From the NCBI GenBank assembly GCA_963576725.1, contig OY755236.1, positions 70,650,379 through 70,714,378 on the forward strand: DNA of 64,000 bases. Direction: 5' to 3'. Under the pieces are notes generated by a model. It did no database searches. It was given only the letters and a program-made list of their open reading frames with translations, and had not been told where the DNA came from. The translations under genes were made by a program, and so were the position numbers. Position 1 is the first letter of the stretch. Every line of letters starts with the position of its first letter. Source of the DNA: Azorinus chamasolen. Its lineage: Eukaryota; Mollusca; Bivalvia; Cardiida; Solecurtidae. Shown here piece after piece: positions 44,501 to 55,290 of this stretch.

Positions 44501-47500
44501 ACCAAAGGGATATACTAGGTGGAGATCAGCAGGGAACAGGTTAGAAACGGGTGACACTAAGGGGATTTACCAGGTGGAGATAAGCAAGGAACAGGTTAAA
44601 ACGGATGACACCAAGGGAATATACCAGATGGAGATCAGCAGGGAACGGGTTGAAAACGGGTGACATCAAGGGGATATACCAGGTGGAGATAAGCATGGAA
44701 CATGCTAAAAACGGGTGACACCAAAGGGATATACCAGGTTGAGATAAGCAGAGAACAGGTTAAAAACGGGTGGCACCAAGGGGATATACCAGGCGGATAT
44801 CAGAAGTGGCACATGTTAGAAACGGGTGACCCCATTGGTATATACCAGGCGGACATCAGCAGGGAACAGGTTAGAAAAGGATGACACAAAAGGGATATTC
44901 AAGATTGAGATCAGCAGGGAGCATGTTAAAAACGGGTGACGCCAAGGGGATATACAAGGCGGATATCAGCAGGGAACATGTTAGAAACAGATGACACCAA
45001 GGGAATATACCAGATGGAGATCAGCAGGGAACATGTTAAAAATGGGTGAAACCAAGGGGATATACTAGATGGAGATCAGTAGGGAAAAGGTTAAATATGG
45101 ATGATACAAAGGGTATATACCAGGCGGATATCAGCAGGGAACATGTTAGAAAAGGATGACACCAAGGGGATATACCAGATGGAGATCAGCAGAGAACATG
45201 TTAAAAACGGGTGAAACCAAGGGGAGATACCAGGCGGATATCAGCAGGGAACATGTTTGAAATGTATGCATCAAGGGAATATACAAGATGGAGATTTAAA
45301 ATGGGTGACACCGAGGGGATTTACCAGGCGGAGATCAACAGGGAATAGATGAGAAACGGGTGGCACCAAGGGGATATACCAGGTGGAGAACAGCAGGGAA
45401 CAGGTTAAAAAGTGTGGCACCAAGGGGTTATACCAGGTGGAGATAAGTAGGGAGCGCGTTAGAAACGTGTGGCACCAAGGGGATATACCAGGCGGAGATC
45501 AGCAGGGAACATGTTAGAAACGGGTGGTACCAAAGGGATATACTAGGTGGAGATCAGCAGGGAACAGGTTAGAAACGGGTGACACTAAGGGGATTTACCA
45601 GGTGGAGATAAGCAAGGAACAGGTTAAAACGGATGACACCAAGGGAATATACCAGATGGAGATCAGCAGGGAACGGGTTGAAAACGGGTGACATCAAGGG
45701 GATATACCAGGTGGAGATAAGCATGGAACATGTTAAAAACGGGTGACACCAAAGGGATATACCAGGTTGAGATAAGCAGAGAACAGGTTAAAAACGGGTG
45801 GCACCAAGGGGATATACCAGGCGGATATCAGAAGTGGCACAGGTTAGAAACGGGTGACCCCATTGGTATATACCAGGCGGACATCAGCAGGGAACAGGTT
45901 AGAAAAGGATGACACAAAAGGGATATTCAAGATTGAGATCAGCAGGGAGCATGTTAAAACGGGTGACGCCAAGGGGATATACAAGGCGGATATCAGCAGG
46001 GAACATGTTAGAAACAGATGACACCAAGGGAATATACCAGATGGAGATCAGCAGGGAACATGTTAAAAATGGGTGAAACCAAGGGGATATACTAGATGGA
46101 GATCAGTAGGGAAAAGGTTAAATATGGATGATACAAAGGGTATATACCAGGCGGATATCAGCAGGGAACATGTTAGAAAAGGATGACACCAAGGGGATAT
46201 ACCAGATGGAGATCAGCAGAGAACATGTTAAAAACGGGTGAAACCAAGGGGAGATACCAGGCGGATATCAGCAGGGAACATGTTTGAAATGTATGCATCA
46301 AGGGAATATACAAGATGGAGATTTAAAATGGGTGACACCGAGGGGATTTACCAGGCGGAGATCAACAGGGAATAGATGAGAAACGGGTGGCACCAAGGGG
46401 ATATACCAGGTGGAGAACAGAAGGGAACAGATTAAAAAGTGTGGCACCAAGGGGTTATACCAGGTGGAGATAAGTAGGGAGCGCGTTAGAAACGTGTGGC
46501 ACCAAGGGGATATACCAGGCGGAGATCAGCAGGGAACATGTTAGAAACGGGTGGTACCAAAGGGATATACTAGGTGGAGATCAGCAGGGAACAGGTTAAA
46601 TACGGATGGTACAAAGGGGATATACCAGGCGGAGATCAGCAGGGAACAGGTTAGAAATTGGTGACACCAAGGGGGTATACCAGGTAGAGATCAGTAGGGA
46701 ACAAGTTAGAAGCGGTGGCGTCAAGGGGACATACCAGGCGGAGATCAGCAGGGAACATGTTAGAAACGGGTTGTACCAAGGGGATATACTAGGTGGAGAT
46801 CAGCAGGGAACAGGTTAAAACGGATGACACTAAGGGAATTTTCCAGGCGGACATCAGCAGGAAACAGGCTAGAAACAGGTGACACCAATGGGAATACTAG
46901 GCGGAGATCAGCAGGGAACGGGTTAAAAACGGGTGAAACCAAGGGAATTTACCAGGCGGAGATGTGGTCGTTGGGCTAGTTGTCTGTGTGGTCAGGGTTG
47001 TCTGTGTGGTGTGGGTGGTTGGTAACACTGCTGCAGATGCATTGCAGTGATCGTTACAGAAATCTGTATCACAACAGGTCGCCTGGCACACCGTACCCAT
47101 GTGAGCTGACATCAAGCCATGGCACATCTATAGCAATATGAACAAGTGCACTTAAACGTACATGTATTAGGTTTCGAGTCCCAGTAATGAGTTGAACGTA
47201 AATAGATCTACGGTAGATTATACACTTAGCAACCATATAATAATAAATAAATATGTTGTGTATAATATCAGGTGGTTGCTTAATGCAAGAAAGTTCCTGG
47301 GACAGTTTTCTGCATAACCTTCATCTTCATTAAGCTGCTACCTGCAAACATGTACTTATTTTCGATGTAGACAGCTTTTACTGTTTATTTTACTTAATTT
47401 TGATTTGATCCTGCAATTTTTAAGCGCATTTGAAGCAACTTTCCGTACTCAATTATAAAGTTATTATTCTTTTTCGAACGTGCATGTCCGTAGTCCATGA

Positions 47501-50500
47501 CTTTAAACAACTACATTATTGTCCTTAAGTTCAACCACCCTAACAATAAGTCAGTGGTATTATATCATTCAGGCCTCACAATCACTATCACCATTATTCC
47601 TCTCGAGTTCATTATTCCGATTCTGCAATTATGTTTTCTATCCACATGTATGTACATAATCCGCGAAATCGTTTTCTCTTAATCTTAGTTTATACTTAAC
47701 TCTTTCTCTCATATAAACGCATTTTCACGCATTTGCAAACAGAGTAGACCCATATCAGGCTCTTCTCTGATTGCTAATGGAATTTGAAATATTTGTTTTT
47801 TTAGTTTCTGAAAATGCTACAATGTTCCACCTTCCATATTTCATTATTACTATTTTGTCCATGACTATTCAGTAGGTGTTGAAATTTGGAATAAAAGCAT
47901 TTTCTTAATTTTATAAGTCATACTCAAATTGTATCCTGGATCGCAGCAGATCAATTCTTGCCAACACACACCTTGCCACTTTTACAATAATTACTTAGGT
48001 GTTCGGACAGATACGGTTTGGCAAATAATGCAGACCAGATCAAACGGTTCTTCAATGAGGACTATGGTCTTTACTAATTGCTACTACATCTTTCTAAATT
48101 CAACGTTATCAAATTGCCAAAATTAATTATGCAGATTTACAAACCGGTGGAGAGTGGGGAGTGAGTGTCCGAATACCTAGGGGAATAACGTCTATAATGT
48201 ATCTTTCTCACTCCCTCCATCTACGTGTTCAACAGTCTTGCTCAAAGTTAATCAATTGTTTTAAGGATTCACTCTATAAATACATATTTCTACACATTTG
48301 CAAACAGAGTAGACCCAGATCAGACGGCTCCAATACGCATTCTTCAGACTACTGGGTAGCCACAAACACATAGGTTTGGGTTAAAAATAAGACTGGTCGT
48401 ATTGGGGGGAAAAGAAAAAGAAAAAAATACACACGCGCACGCACGCATGCACGCACGCTCGCACGCACCGCAGCCACACACGTACACACACGCGGGCTTA
48501 TTAACAAATTACTGCATTCTTCATTCAAAATGACATCACTTGACTGTCGGTCAATATCGGTATTACATATTAGACAGAAAAAAAACATTGCTTACTTGCG
48601 CTGAAGTGCATTCGCCTGTATAAACGTCCTCTGGCAAGCCTAGGAAATTTCGAGGAGTGTAGAGTGCGCAAAACTGAAAAAAGGACACTTCATTGCGTCA
48701 TGACGTAACTTGTAGCTTGAATATTGGCAAACGAAGACGGTGAGTACAATTTATTTCATTATGTTATCGACAGATGATGCAAAACAATACTTGCCAATGT
48801 CAAGACCAAAACAAAACTTGAGATGATTTTGTATCGGTAATAACAATGATTTATTATTGGCAAGTATTGCACCAACATGACCAATCAGGCGTTCTAGCCA
48901 CTTGTTTTACCTGGTTCCTCTGACACACTGACACTTCCTCGCAGTCCGATGGATGGCGGGTGGAGTCACACGTGAAACAATAGGGACCCCTCTGATCCCT
49001 GGGGACAGCTGCGAATATGAACGTGATACCAATTGTAAAGCAATCACGATATTTCCAGTGACGTTTAAGTTTTGGTAAAATATTATCAATCCTTTACTTC
49101 ATGAATATTCATTTAAGAATTATCATCATGAATTTTATAATGACCAATGGACATGGGGAATTGTTGGCCATAGTAGAAAATGTAGAATCATACCAATATT
49201 AGTTCATAAGCAAACAGAGCAGATCATGATCGGGCGGCTCCTACAAACTCTGTAAAGGCCCAGAAAACCGTATTTATGGAGTAATGGAGTAAAGGGTAAA
49301 CCCATACAACGTTGAAATTATAGTTGAATAGCACATACAGTCCACTTTTCCCTTGTTGTATATTAATGTAAGAAATAATGACGTCATGAATATTAATTAT
49401 ATTATTTTTTATAATGACATATGAACACAGGACAATTTGGCCCAGACAGAACCTGTAGAATCAGATCTATTATATTACACCATAAGCAAACACAGCAGAT
49501 CCTAATAGGAGCCGTCTGATCTGTGTCTACTCTGTTTGCGTAAAAATGCGCTTACATAGGGGAAAGGGTTAAACTTGTTACAGGATTTTGAATAACAAAC
49601 AGTGAAGACTGAAACCAGAAGGGTCCACTAGGAGCCCTCTGATCTGGGTGTTTACTTTTTACAAATGATTATACAGTAAAACCTCTCTATAACGGCCACT
49701 ACATTGTGTTACTTAGTTGATATTTAGGGCAGGTGGCTGATTAAAGCAAGGTGACTTACTTTAAGCAGCCACCTGCCTTTAACACAAAATACTTGATGTA
49801 ATTTAGTGACTGTTATAGAGAGGTTTAACTGTATCATGTTCAGTCTTCTAACGCGTCTTATGACGTTCTATGAGAGTGTCGTGTCAATTAATTCTGTAAA
49901 TTTCAGAAGAAACGCATAGGGCTGGCAACATTAGACGAAACTGTGATTACCATTATCAGTTTGTATCCAGATGTGACGCCGGGAAACGCAGCGTCTCGTC
50001 AGGAGTCATACTGTTTAACATATTCCACTTATGTTTGTAGAAGAAATTGAAGGAAAATTCACTCTGATACTTAAAACAGACAACACTGCGTTCGGAAGAA
50101 AATTATTTGGTGACATAAAAATTAACTAAACGAATGGGTATCTGGAGAGAAAAAAGAGAGAGGGGAAGAAGGAGTGAGGGAGGGAAAGGAGATATATACG
50201 GAAACAGTGTAAAAGAAATGGTAGAAATGTACTTTAATATTTGAACGTGACGAAAAGTTGTCTGGACAGAATTTACTAACTATTGAAAGGGTTATCAGAC
50301 CAAGTTGTATTACCCTGTGTGGTACAGCCCTGGTTGTTACAGAAGTCCCCATCACAACAGTCTATGCACGTTGTAATGTCTGAGCTTCGACCCATTAGTG
50401 ATCTCCGACCAATCACACCGCTACCAGCGTGACAACTCTATACGGTCAAAAATACGTTCGCAAAAATCTGTACACAAACATTATTATTCCATTTCTGAAA

Positions 50501-53500
50501 TAAATCTGTCTAATAAATGGAGTGTTTTTAGCAAAATAAAGTAGTGATAAAAATCATTAGAATCGATATCGACAGAACGTAAAATATGGCTCGATATTCC
50601 TAATCAAAATACGTATACAGTAGGCTAAATGCCCTGTAAACCGGATGTTAAAATCAGTATTAGGGTCGGTCTTTCAGGCAGGTGGCGGCTTAATGCAGGT
50701 TGAAAGTCGAGCTCCCCACTTGTCTTTAATGTACTAAAGTGTTCTTTGACGAAATTCCGGTTTAGAGGGGTTTTACTCCAGTCGTCTTTGGTTGTAAGAG
50801 CAACATTGGTCAGAGAAGAGCAATTTTTGCCAGTAATATCTGCTTTGGAATTGTAACAGGAGACATAGGTTCAGTATATGTGTCACATTCTAGTCTTATT
50901 TAACCCTTCATTGCACGGATACATTTATTCCTGTAAGAAATAATGACATGAATTCAAATTAGATGTATGCATATGAACACAAGCGTTTTGGCCCTGGCAG
51001 AAAGTATAACCAGATCTATATTATTCCATAAGCAAACTGAACAGATGCTTATACATGTAGTAGTCATCTGATCTGGGTCTAATTTGTTTGCAAAGTTCAT
51101 CTCTATGGAGTAAGGAGTTAACTACTTTTCGTCCATGTCCCTGACGTTAAGTTTTATATGATAATACAAGAACTCGAAACACTATCCAATCGTAATAGCA
51201 CCAGTACATGGAATAAAAACCTTTAATATGTAAAATAAGCATCAAAACACAAACAAGATGCTTCAACTTTCTTTTACTGATACTTATTCATTTGAGGGTC
51301 TTCCAAGCTTCCGTGGGTAGTATGCTGGCGGCCGTTTTCCGTAAACTTCACGGACAGTGAGCGAAACTGCGATGTCCATTAACGACACCTGTTTATTTTC
51401 AATTTAACCATTTTCTTTTATATAAACGCCTTTTCAAGCATCTGCACACAGAGTAGACCAAGATCAGACGGCTCCTATGATCAGGGTCTTCTCTGTGTGC
51501 TAAATGAATTTCAAAAAATGTTTCTTTAGTTTCTAAAATGGCTACGACGTCCCACCTTCCTTATTTCATTATAATTATTTTGTCCTTGAATATTCAATAG
51601 GTATTAAAATTTGGAATAAACATAGGACAGAGAAATGAATGGTTATTTCACATAAGATGAAAGCAAATTTCATTAAATCACAATGTCAAACCGTTTGTAT
51701 CATGACCTTGGTTTATGAAATAATATACATGTACATGTACATATCTGATTCTATAAATTCTATTGTTCATGATGTCATTTTTAGCTTAGTTGTATTCATA
51801 CATTTATTATCTCTCGCATGAATATCCATGGAGTTAAATATTATGAGGAATACAAGTTAACTATTTGTACTCACATATGTCGGTATACACCCAGAGTTAT
51901 ACACTATCGTGCCGCTGGTTTTAACGACTTCTTCGGTGTAACATGTCTGAAATACAAATCGTCACCGTTGAAACAGGCAACATATTTGCTTGGAGATATT
52001 ATAACTGTCGCATTTATAGCAGTGCTGACTTAACCCTTTCCCACCTACTGACGCCTTTTGACGCCTCTGCAAAAGGCATGTTTTGAAGCCATTCTGATAA
52101 AGGTATTTATCATAATGGTTTCAAAACTACACAATTCTAAAAAACTCTTTTCCCTGGTAAATGCTCCTTTTCGGCAGATTTATTCAAATTTGTTGAGTCT
52201 AAAAACAGTCTGGGAGGGAATGGATTAATCCATTTTGTACCTCAGCTTTAAATGCGTTTCACGCATTTGCAAAAAAGAGTAGACCCAGATCAGACGGCTC
52301 TTGTAGGATTTGTTTCTTGCTTTCTAAAATGGATACAATGTTCCACCTGTCGTATTTCATTATAACTATTTTGTCCATGAATATTCGGTAGGTATTGAAA
52401 TTTGGAATAAACATAGGACAGGGGATGGTTTAACTTGGTAATCACGCCTTTTAACGCATTTGCATACGATCCTTCAGGAGTTTTCTGGTCAGGGTATGTC
52501 TGTTGGCTTATATGTTACAGATCTGACCCGCTACGGTTTACCTTGACCATACATTTCATTATCTTGTATGTTCAATAATTTAATTAATCTATATTAATAA
52601 TGCGAAGCGTCCTGCATACATATTCAATAAGTAAAAGGTTAAAAAATATTTCCTCCTCAGAGTTGCCATTCAATCTTTACAGGTTTGTAAATTTTAAATT
52701 AGAATGACATAGCAGCATATAGTGAAGACATCGATGCGTTTGATCTGGGTATGGGCTTCTTGCCTATGTTAGGATCGCTATGTTATCTGAAAACCCATGA
52801 ATGTTCTCATTGGTAGCCAAATCGTCTTTAAAGATGTACAAACTCGATTTGAGGGACAGTAAAGCATCACAAGTCCGAACTTTTAGTAAACAAGAATCGA
52901 AAAGCTTTTAAACAGATGGCTACTTAATACAGAATTAAAGTCATACAAAGGACTTAGATAGGAACTGTCTACATAACTGTCACCCTATATCAAGGTGTTA
53001 TTCGTCTAAAGCCTTTATTCCATAGATACACCTTTAGACGCATTTGTAAACACAGTAGATCCAGATCATGACGCTCTTGTAATGGCTGACTTATCAGGGT
53101 GTGCTGTATTTGCTAGAGTACAGATATGATTTTGCAGTTTCTGTCCTGGTTAAAAACGCTCCTAGAGGAGCCGTCTGATCAAGGTCTGCTCTGTTTGCTA
53201 ATAGAATTTGATAGATATGTTTCTTTGCTTTCTAAAATGTCTACAGTGTTCCACCGTCCATATTTCTTTATAACTATTTTATGAATGAATATTCAGTAGG
53301 TATTGAAATTTGGAATAAAGATAGAACAGGGAAAGGGTTAATATGCTAGTGTAATCATCTTTCTATAACTAATAGTCATGATGTCATTCACTTATATTAA
53401 CATTCATGGAGTAAAGGGTTTACACCCGATAATGATTCTTATATGAGTGTGCAAATTGGCTAGAATTTACTGTGTTATATTTCTTGTGTGCATGTGTCCA

Positions 53501-55290
53501 TTTTCATTTTCAACAATGTTGTATGCGTCGTACCGGTTTTCGAATAATGTCACATTCCTGACATAAAATAAAATATATGATAGGGGAATCTGTATGATTT
53601 TGAATAAAGAAAACCTTTGTGTATTTTAAGTATATTTATTTTCACGTACGATAGAATCTGCCTATAGGGACCATATAAAGAATACTTATAGGAGTCTTTA
53701 GAGCAGATGGTTGCTTAACCCATTCCTCCATAGGCTATTTTAGACCCAACCTCTTTGAATGAATCTACCGAAAAGGAGCATTTACTGTAGAAAAGGAAAA
53801 CTTTAGAATTTTGTAGTTTGAAACCATTGTGATAAATAGAGCATTTGCTCCTATAGGAGCAAATGCTCTATTTATCACAATGGTTTCAACAGGTGATTTT
53901 TACAGAGGCGTAGAAAGGTGTATTTATGGAGAAAAGGGTTAATGCAGGATGGAAGTAATCCCAGAGGAGCTTCTCTGCATAACTTTCGACATGCATTAAG
54001 CTACTCCCTGTCTTACAAATCAATATTAAGACTTATTTTGGATGGTTGTTGTAGACAGGTCTTGCTTTAGGCCTATATGTAAAATACATATCTATATAGT
54101 ACTACCTCTCCTGGGCCACATGTCTCAACCTTTACACAGTCGCGTGGGTGGGGGACATTTGAACACTGAAAGCATCGTCGACCTTCTGCTTAAAACATAA
54201 GAAATAAAGTACAATTTAATATGCATGAAGTCCAATGTAAATAAGAATTATTTCAGAACTACATGTACTAAATACGTTTATACAATACACTGTCATGTTT
54301 GGCATTAAATAACATAATATCCAGGTCTGCTCCAACAAAAAATAGAAACAAAAATAGAAAATAAATGATATTAATATTTCCGTTCTTATAATATTGTATC
54401 TTTTATATAATATTTGTTTATTAAATTGCTTTAATTAGTGTTCATCTAAGACGAAGTTAAAATATTTAGAAGGATGAACGTCTCGTGTAACTTCATTTTC
54501 GGTTGTAACTGCAAGCTTTGGAAACAGCCTGAAGAAAACAGTTTTCATTAACCCTTTACTCCATAAATACACCTTTGCTAATAGAGTAGATCCAGATCAG
54601 ACGACTACAGAAGCCGCCTGAGCATGGCCCGCTCTGTTTGCTAATGAAATAATATAGATATGATACTACAGTTTCTGCCATGGCCAAACATGACTGTTTT
54701 CATGTGCCACTATAAAAATTAATCTTATTAATATTAATGATGTCTTTAATTTCTTGCATGAATATTCATTGAGTAAAGGGTTAAAGCATGTAGTTACAGT
54801 AGTTTTCCGCTATATATACAGTAAAACTTCTCCGGGCGTTCAGTTTAGAATAAATATCGGTATTGGAGACGGGTGGCAGCTTAATGCAGAGTGAAAGTCA
54901 TGCAGAAAGCTCCTAGAGGAGTTTTCTGCATGGCTTTGATCCTGCATTAAGCAGCCATCTGCCTAAAAGTATCTAAATTCTTCTCTACTAGAATTTTAGT
55001 TTAGAGAGGTTAACTGTACAATGGAATAACGCGATATGATAAATTATTACTCTTACTTATGTATTCCTGAGGCCAAATGTTCAACACTATTGATGGGAAT
55101 TTGAACATATAAGAAATATCCCAGATATGAGACCTAGTCCCTTATTACATAACATTTGGCAATGAAGTTCACTCATTTTATGTAAGAACGTCGTCAAAAC
55201 ACCCAGCTATTGATATAACGTACCGGTTTGATAGGAACAGACAGCGATCAGGAGCAGCAATGGTGTGATCGAGTTTTCCAGTAACAACAT
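41182..55290 (-). CDS. Secreted Ly6/uPAR-Ly6/uPAR-C-type lectin protein, 9-exon gene
   Basis: Nine exons join to 1194 coding bases, 397 residues plus stop; every junction is GT-AG and phases agree. Residues 1-22 form a signal peptide (MLLLENSITPLLLLIAVCSY). Residues about 24-114 are a first three-finger (Ly6/uPAR) domain: RRCFQCSNVPHPRDC, TCYTEEVVKTSG, then CIDCCDGDFCNN. Residues about 115-202 are a second: YCFTCDSTRHPSDC, FCALYTPRNF, then CCDTDFCNDHC. Both show the family-closing CC(x)3-4FCN box and both are built from three exons. Residues about 205-231 are a Thr/Ser/Pro stalk likely to be O-glycosylated. Residues about 232-380 are a C-type lectin domain with QPD and WHD in place of WND, so galactose-type binding is possible but calcium binding is uncertain. 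There is no membrane segment, so it is probably secreted. Ly6 domains fused to a lectin domain is an architecture I do not recognise. Confidence 0.87.
41738..41865. repeat. Family C MITE, diverged
   Basis: GTAGCTTAATACAGGTCAAAAG and CTAACCCTGCATTAAGCAATC arms; the apex has drifted (AACCTCATATATGAGTTTT). Confidence 0.72.
42102..42156. repeat. Family B MITE, right arm truncated
   Basis: CTGAAACCATTGTGATAAAT and the apex TTTGCTCATTAGGAGCAAA are present. The right arm stops at CTCTATTTTCG. Confidence 0.82.
42433..42721. repeat. 289-bp element with 61-bp hairpin arms (family F, copy 2)
   Basis: Same orientation and length as 40583-40871. Its arms match perfectly here (GTGCTCCCGG on both sides). 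It lies about 90 bases downstream of exon 8. Confidence 0.93.
42809..42985 (-). CDS. Ly6-lectin exon 8, first half of the C-type lectin domain
   Basis: 177 bases, phase 1 to 1. LQCPNDHHQDVKTGLCIKVV, TWAGAQAACAAMGDNLVTID. The leading LQCP cysteine marks a long-form CTLD. Donor GTAGAC. Confidence 0.9.
43484..46962. repeat. 54-bp-unit minisatellite, about 64 copies, with a 1.03-kb higher-order repeat
   Basis: The unit reads GGAACAGGTTARAAACGGGT, GACACCAAGGGGATATACC, AGGCGGAGATCAGCA (with substitutions). 54 bases equals 18 codons, so both strands show chance open frames. Larger blocks recur: AACGGGTGGTACC occurs at 44491, 45519 and 46546, a spacing of 1027-1028 bases (about 19 units). The right end merges into exon 7's splice donor. 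It occupies most of intron 7 of the Ly6-lectin gene. Confidence 0.95.
46953..47127 (-). CDS. Ly6-lectin exon 7, end of Ly6 domain 2 plus Thr-rich stalk
   Basis: 175 bases, phase 0 to 1. CCDTDFCNDHCNASAAV then repeats of TTHTTQTT/TTQTTSPTTT. The exon's last bases ATCTCCGCCTG and donor GTAAAT form the first unit of the adjoining 54-bp minisatellite. Confidence 0.88.
47268..47345. repeat. Family C MITE, short and diverged
   Basis: CAGGTGGTTGCTTAATGCAA and CTTCATTAAGCTGCTACCTG arms around a shortened apex. Confidence 0.7.
48425..48495. repeat. CACG/CA microsatellite
   Basis: Interrupted ACACGCGCACGCACGCATGC-type repeat just downstream of exon 6. Confidence 0.9.
48596..48673 (-). CDS. Ly6-lectin exon 6, second finger of Ly6 domain 2
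   Basis: 78 bases, phase 0 to 0, acceptor TTTTTTCAG, donor GTAAGC. FCALYTPRNFLGLPEDVYTG then ECTSAQ. Two AGs further in give other frames, but only this acceptor keeps phase 0 and the expected cysteines. Confidence 0.83.
48911..49008 (-). CDS. Ly6-lectin exon 5, first finger of Ly6 domain 2
   Basis: 98 bases, phase 1 to 0. PYCFTCDSTRHPSDCEEVSV then CQRNQ, parallel to exon 2. Donor GTAAAA. Confidence 0.87.
49486..49539. repeat. Family A MITE hairpin, left arm shortened
   Basis: GCAAACACAGCAGATCC and GTCTACTCTGTTTGC arms. The right end AAAGGGTTAA lies near 49571. Another partial copy is at about 49210-49250. Confidence 0.75.
49672..49834. repeat. Family C MITE, full length
   Basis: Inverted ends ACAGTAAAACCTCTCTATAA and TTATAGAGAGGTTTAACTGT. 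The inner palindrome has lost its apex (AAGCAAGGTGACTTACTTTA). It shows the family's terminal repeats most clearly. Confidence 0.88.
50314..50437 (-). CDS. Ly6-lectin exon 4, end of Ly6 domain 1
   Basis: 124 bases, phase 0 to 1. SCHAGSGVIGRRS, then ITTCIDCCDGDFCNNQGC, the closing cysteine box of Ly6 folds. Donor GTAATA. Confidence 0.87.
50617..50780. repeat. Family C MITE, partial hairpin
   Basis: Starts ACAGTAGGCTAAATGCCCTG, has GGCGGCTTAATGCAGGTTGA, ends GAGGGGTTTTACT. Confidence 0.72.
51032..51091. repeat. Family A MITE hairpin, diverged
   Basis: GCAAACTGAACAGA and CTAATTTGTTTGC arms around a damaged apex. Confidence 0.65.
51444..51500. repeat. Family A MITE hairpin, shortened
   Basis: GCACACAGAGTAGACC and GTCTTCTCTGTGTGC: both arms carry the same A-to-G-type change (CACACAG/CTGTGTG), so pairing is kept. 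Confidence 0.78.
51875..51946 (-). CDS. Ly6-lectin exon 3, second finger of Ly6 domain 1
   Basis: 72 bases, phase 0 to 0, encoding TCYTEEVVKTSGTIVYNSGC then IPTY. It is closely similar to plus-strand exon 58663-58734. Confidence 0.9.
52080..52127. repeat. Family B MITE, apex deleted
   Basis: TTTTGAAGCCATTCTGATAAA and TTTATCATAATGGTTTCAAA. The element runs from about 52031 (TTAACCCTTTCCC) to about 52228 (GAATGGATTAA). Confidence 0.82.
52914..53012. repeat. Family C MITE, diverged
   Basis: GGCTACTTAATACAGAATTAAAG and CACCCTATATCAAGGTG arms. Confidence 0.6.
53819..53888. repeat. Family B MITE hairpin, perfect
   Basis: TGAAACCATTGTGATAAATA with apex GCTCCTATAGGAGC. The element starts TTAACCCATTCCTCC at about 53716 and ends AAAAGGGTTAA near 53941. 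Confidence 0.92.
53938..54012. repeat. Family C MITE, short
   Basis: GTTAATGCAGGATGGAAGTA and TTTCGACATGCATTAAGC arms; it directly abuts the family B copy. Confidence 0.7.
54106..54185 (-). CDS. Ly6-lectin exon 2, first finger of Ly6 domain 1
   Basis: 80 bases, phase 1 to 0. GRRCFQCSNVPHPRDCVKVE then TCGPGE. The donor is the weaker GTAGTA. The exon is nearly the same as plus-strand 57884-57963 and equal in length. An AG three bases upstream is an alternative acceptor. Confidence 0.87.
54548..54784. repeat. Family A MITE, full length 237 bp (TTAA to TTAA)
   Basis: It starts TTAACCCTTTACTCC, has its hairpin at 54577-54641, then CATGAATATTCATTGAG, and ends GTAAAGGGTTAA. Confidence 0.9.
54818..55020. 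repeat. Family C MITE, near full length
   Basis: ACAGTAAAACTTCTCC left end, AGAGAGGTTAACTGT right end. Palindrome GCTTAATGCAGAGTGAAAGT with apex AAGCTCCTAGAGGAGTTT. It lies in intron 1 of the Ly6-lectin gene. Confidence 0.88.
55224..55290 (-). CDS. Ly6-lectin exon 1, signal peptide
   Basis: ATG at 55290; MLLLENSITPLLLLIAVCSY then QT and one base before donor GTACGT. The hydrophobic LLLLIAV core is typical of a signal peptide. The start was chosen because the exon yields phase 1, needed by exon 2. Confidence 0.82.

Noticed and set aside
43484..46962. CRISPR-like array or repeat-protein gene in the 54-bp repeats
   Set aside because: There are no unique spacers between units, the DNA is eukaryotic, and the open frames (18-residue units on both strands) follow simply from a unit length divisible by three. 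The array lies inside an intron.
48425..48495. Coding meaning of the CACG repeat
   Set aside because: It is a plain microsatellite without a supported frame.
48596..48660. Shorter version of Ly6-lectin exon 6 using a later AG (AC-QRTFIQANALQ)
   Set aside because: It would give phase 2 and lead to an early stop in exon 7, whereas the TTTTTTCAG acceptor keeps phase 0 and the expected cysteines.
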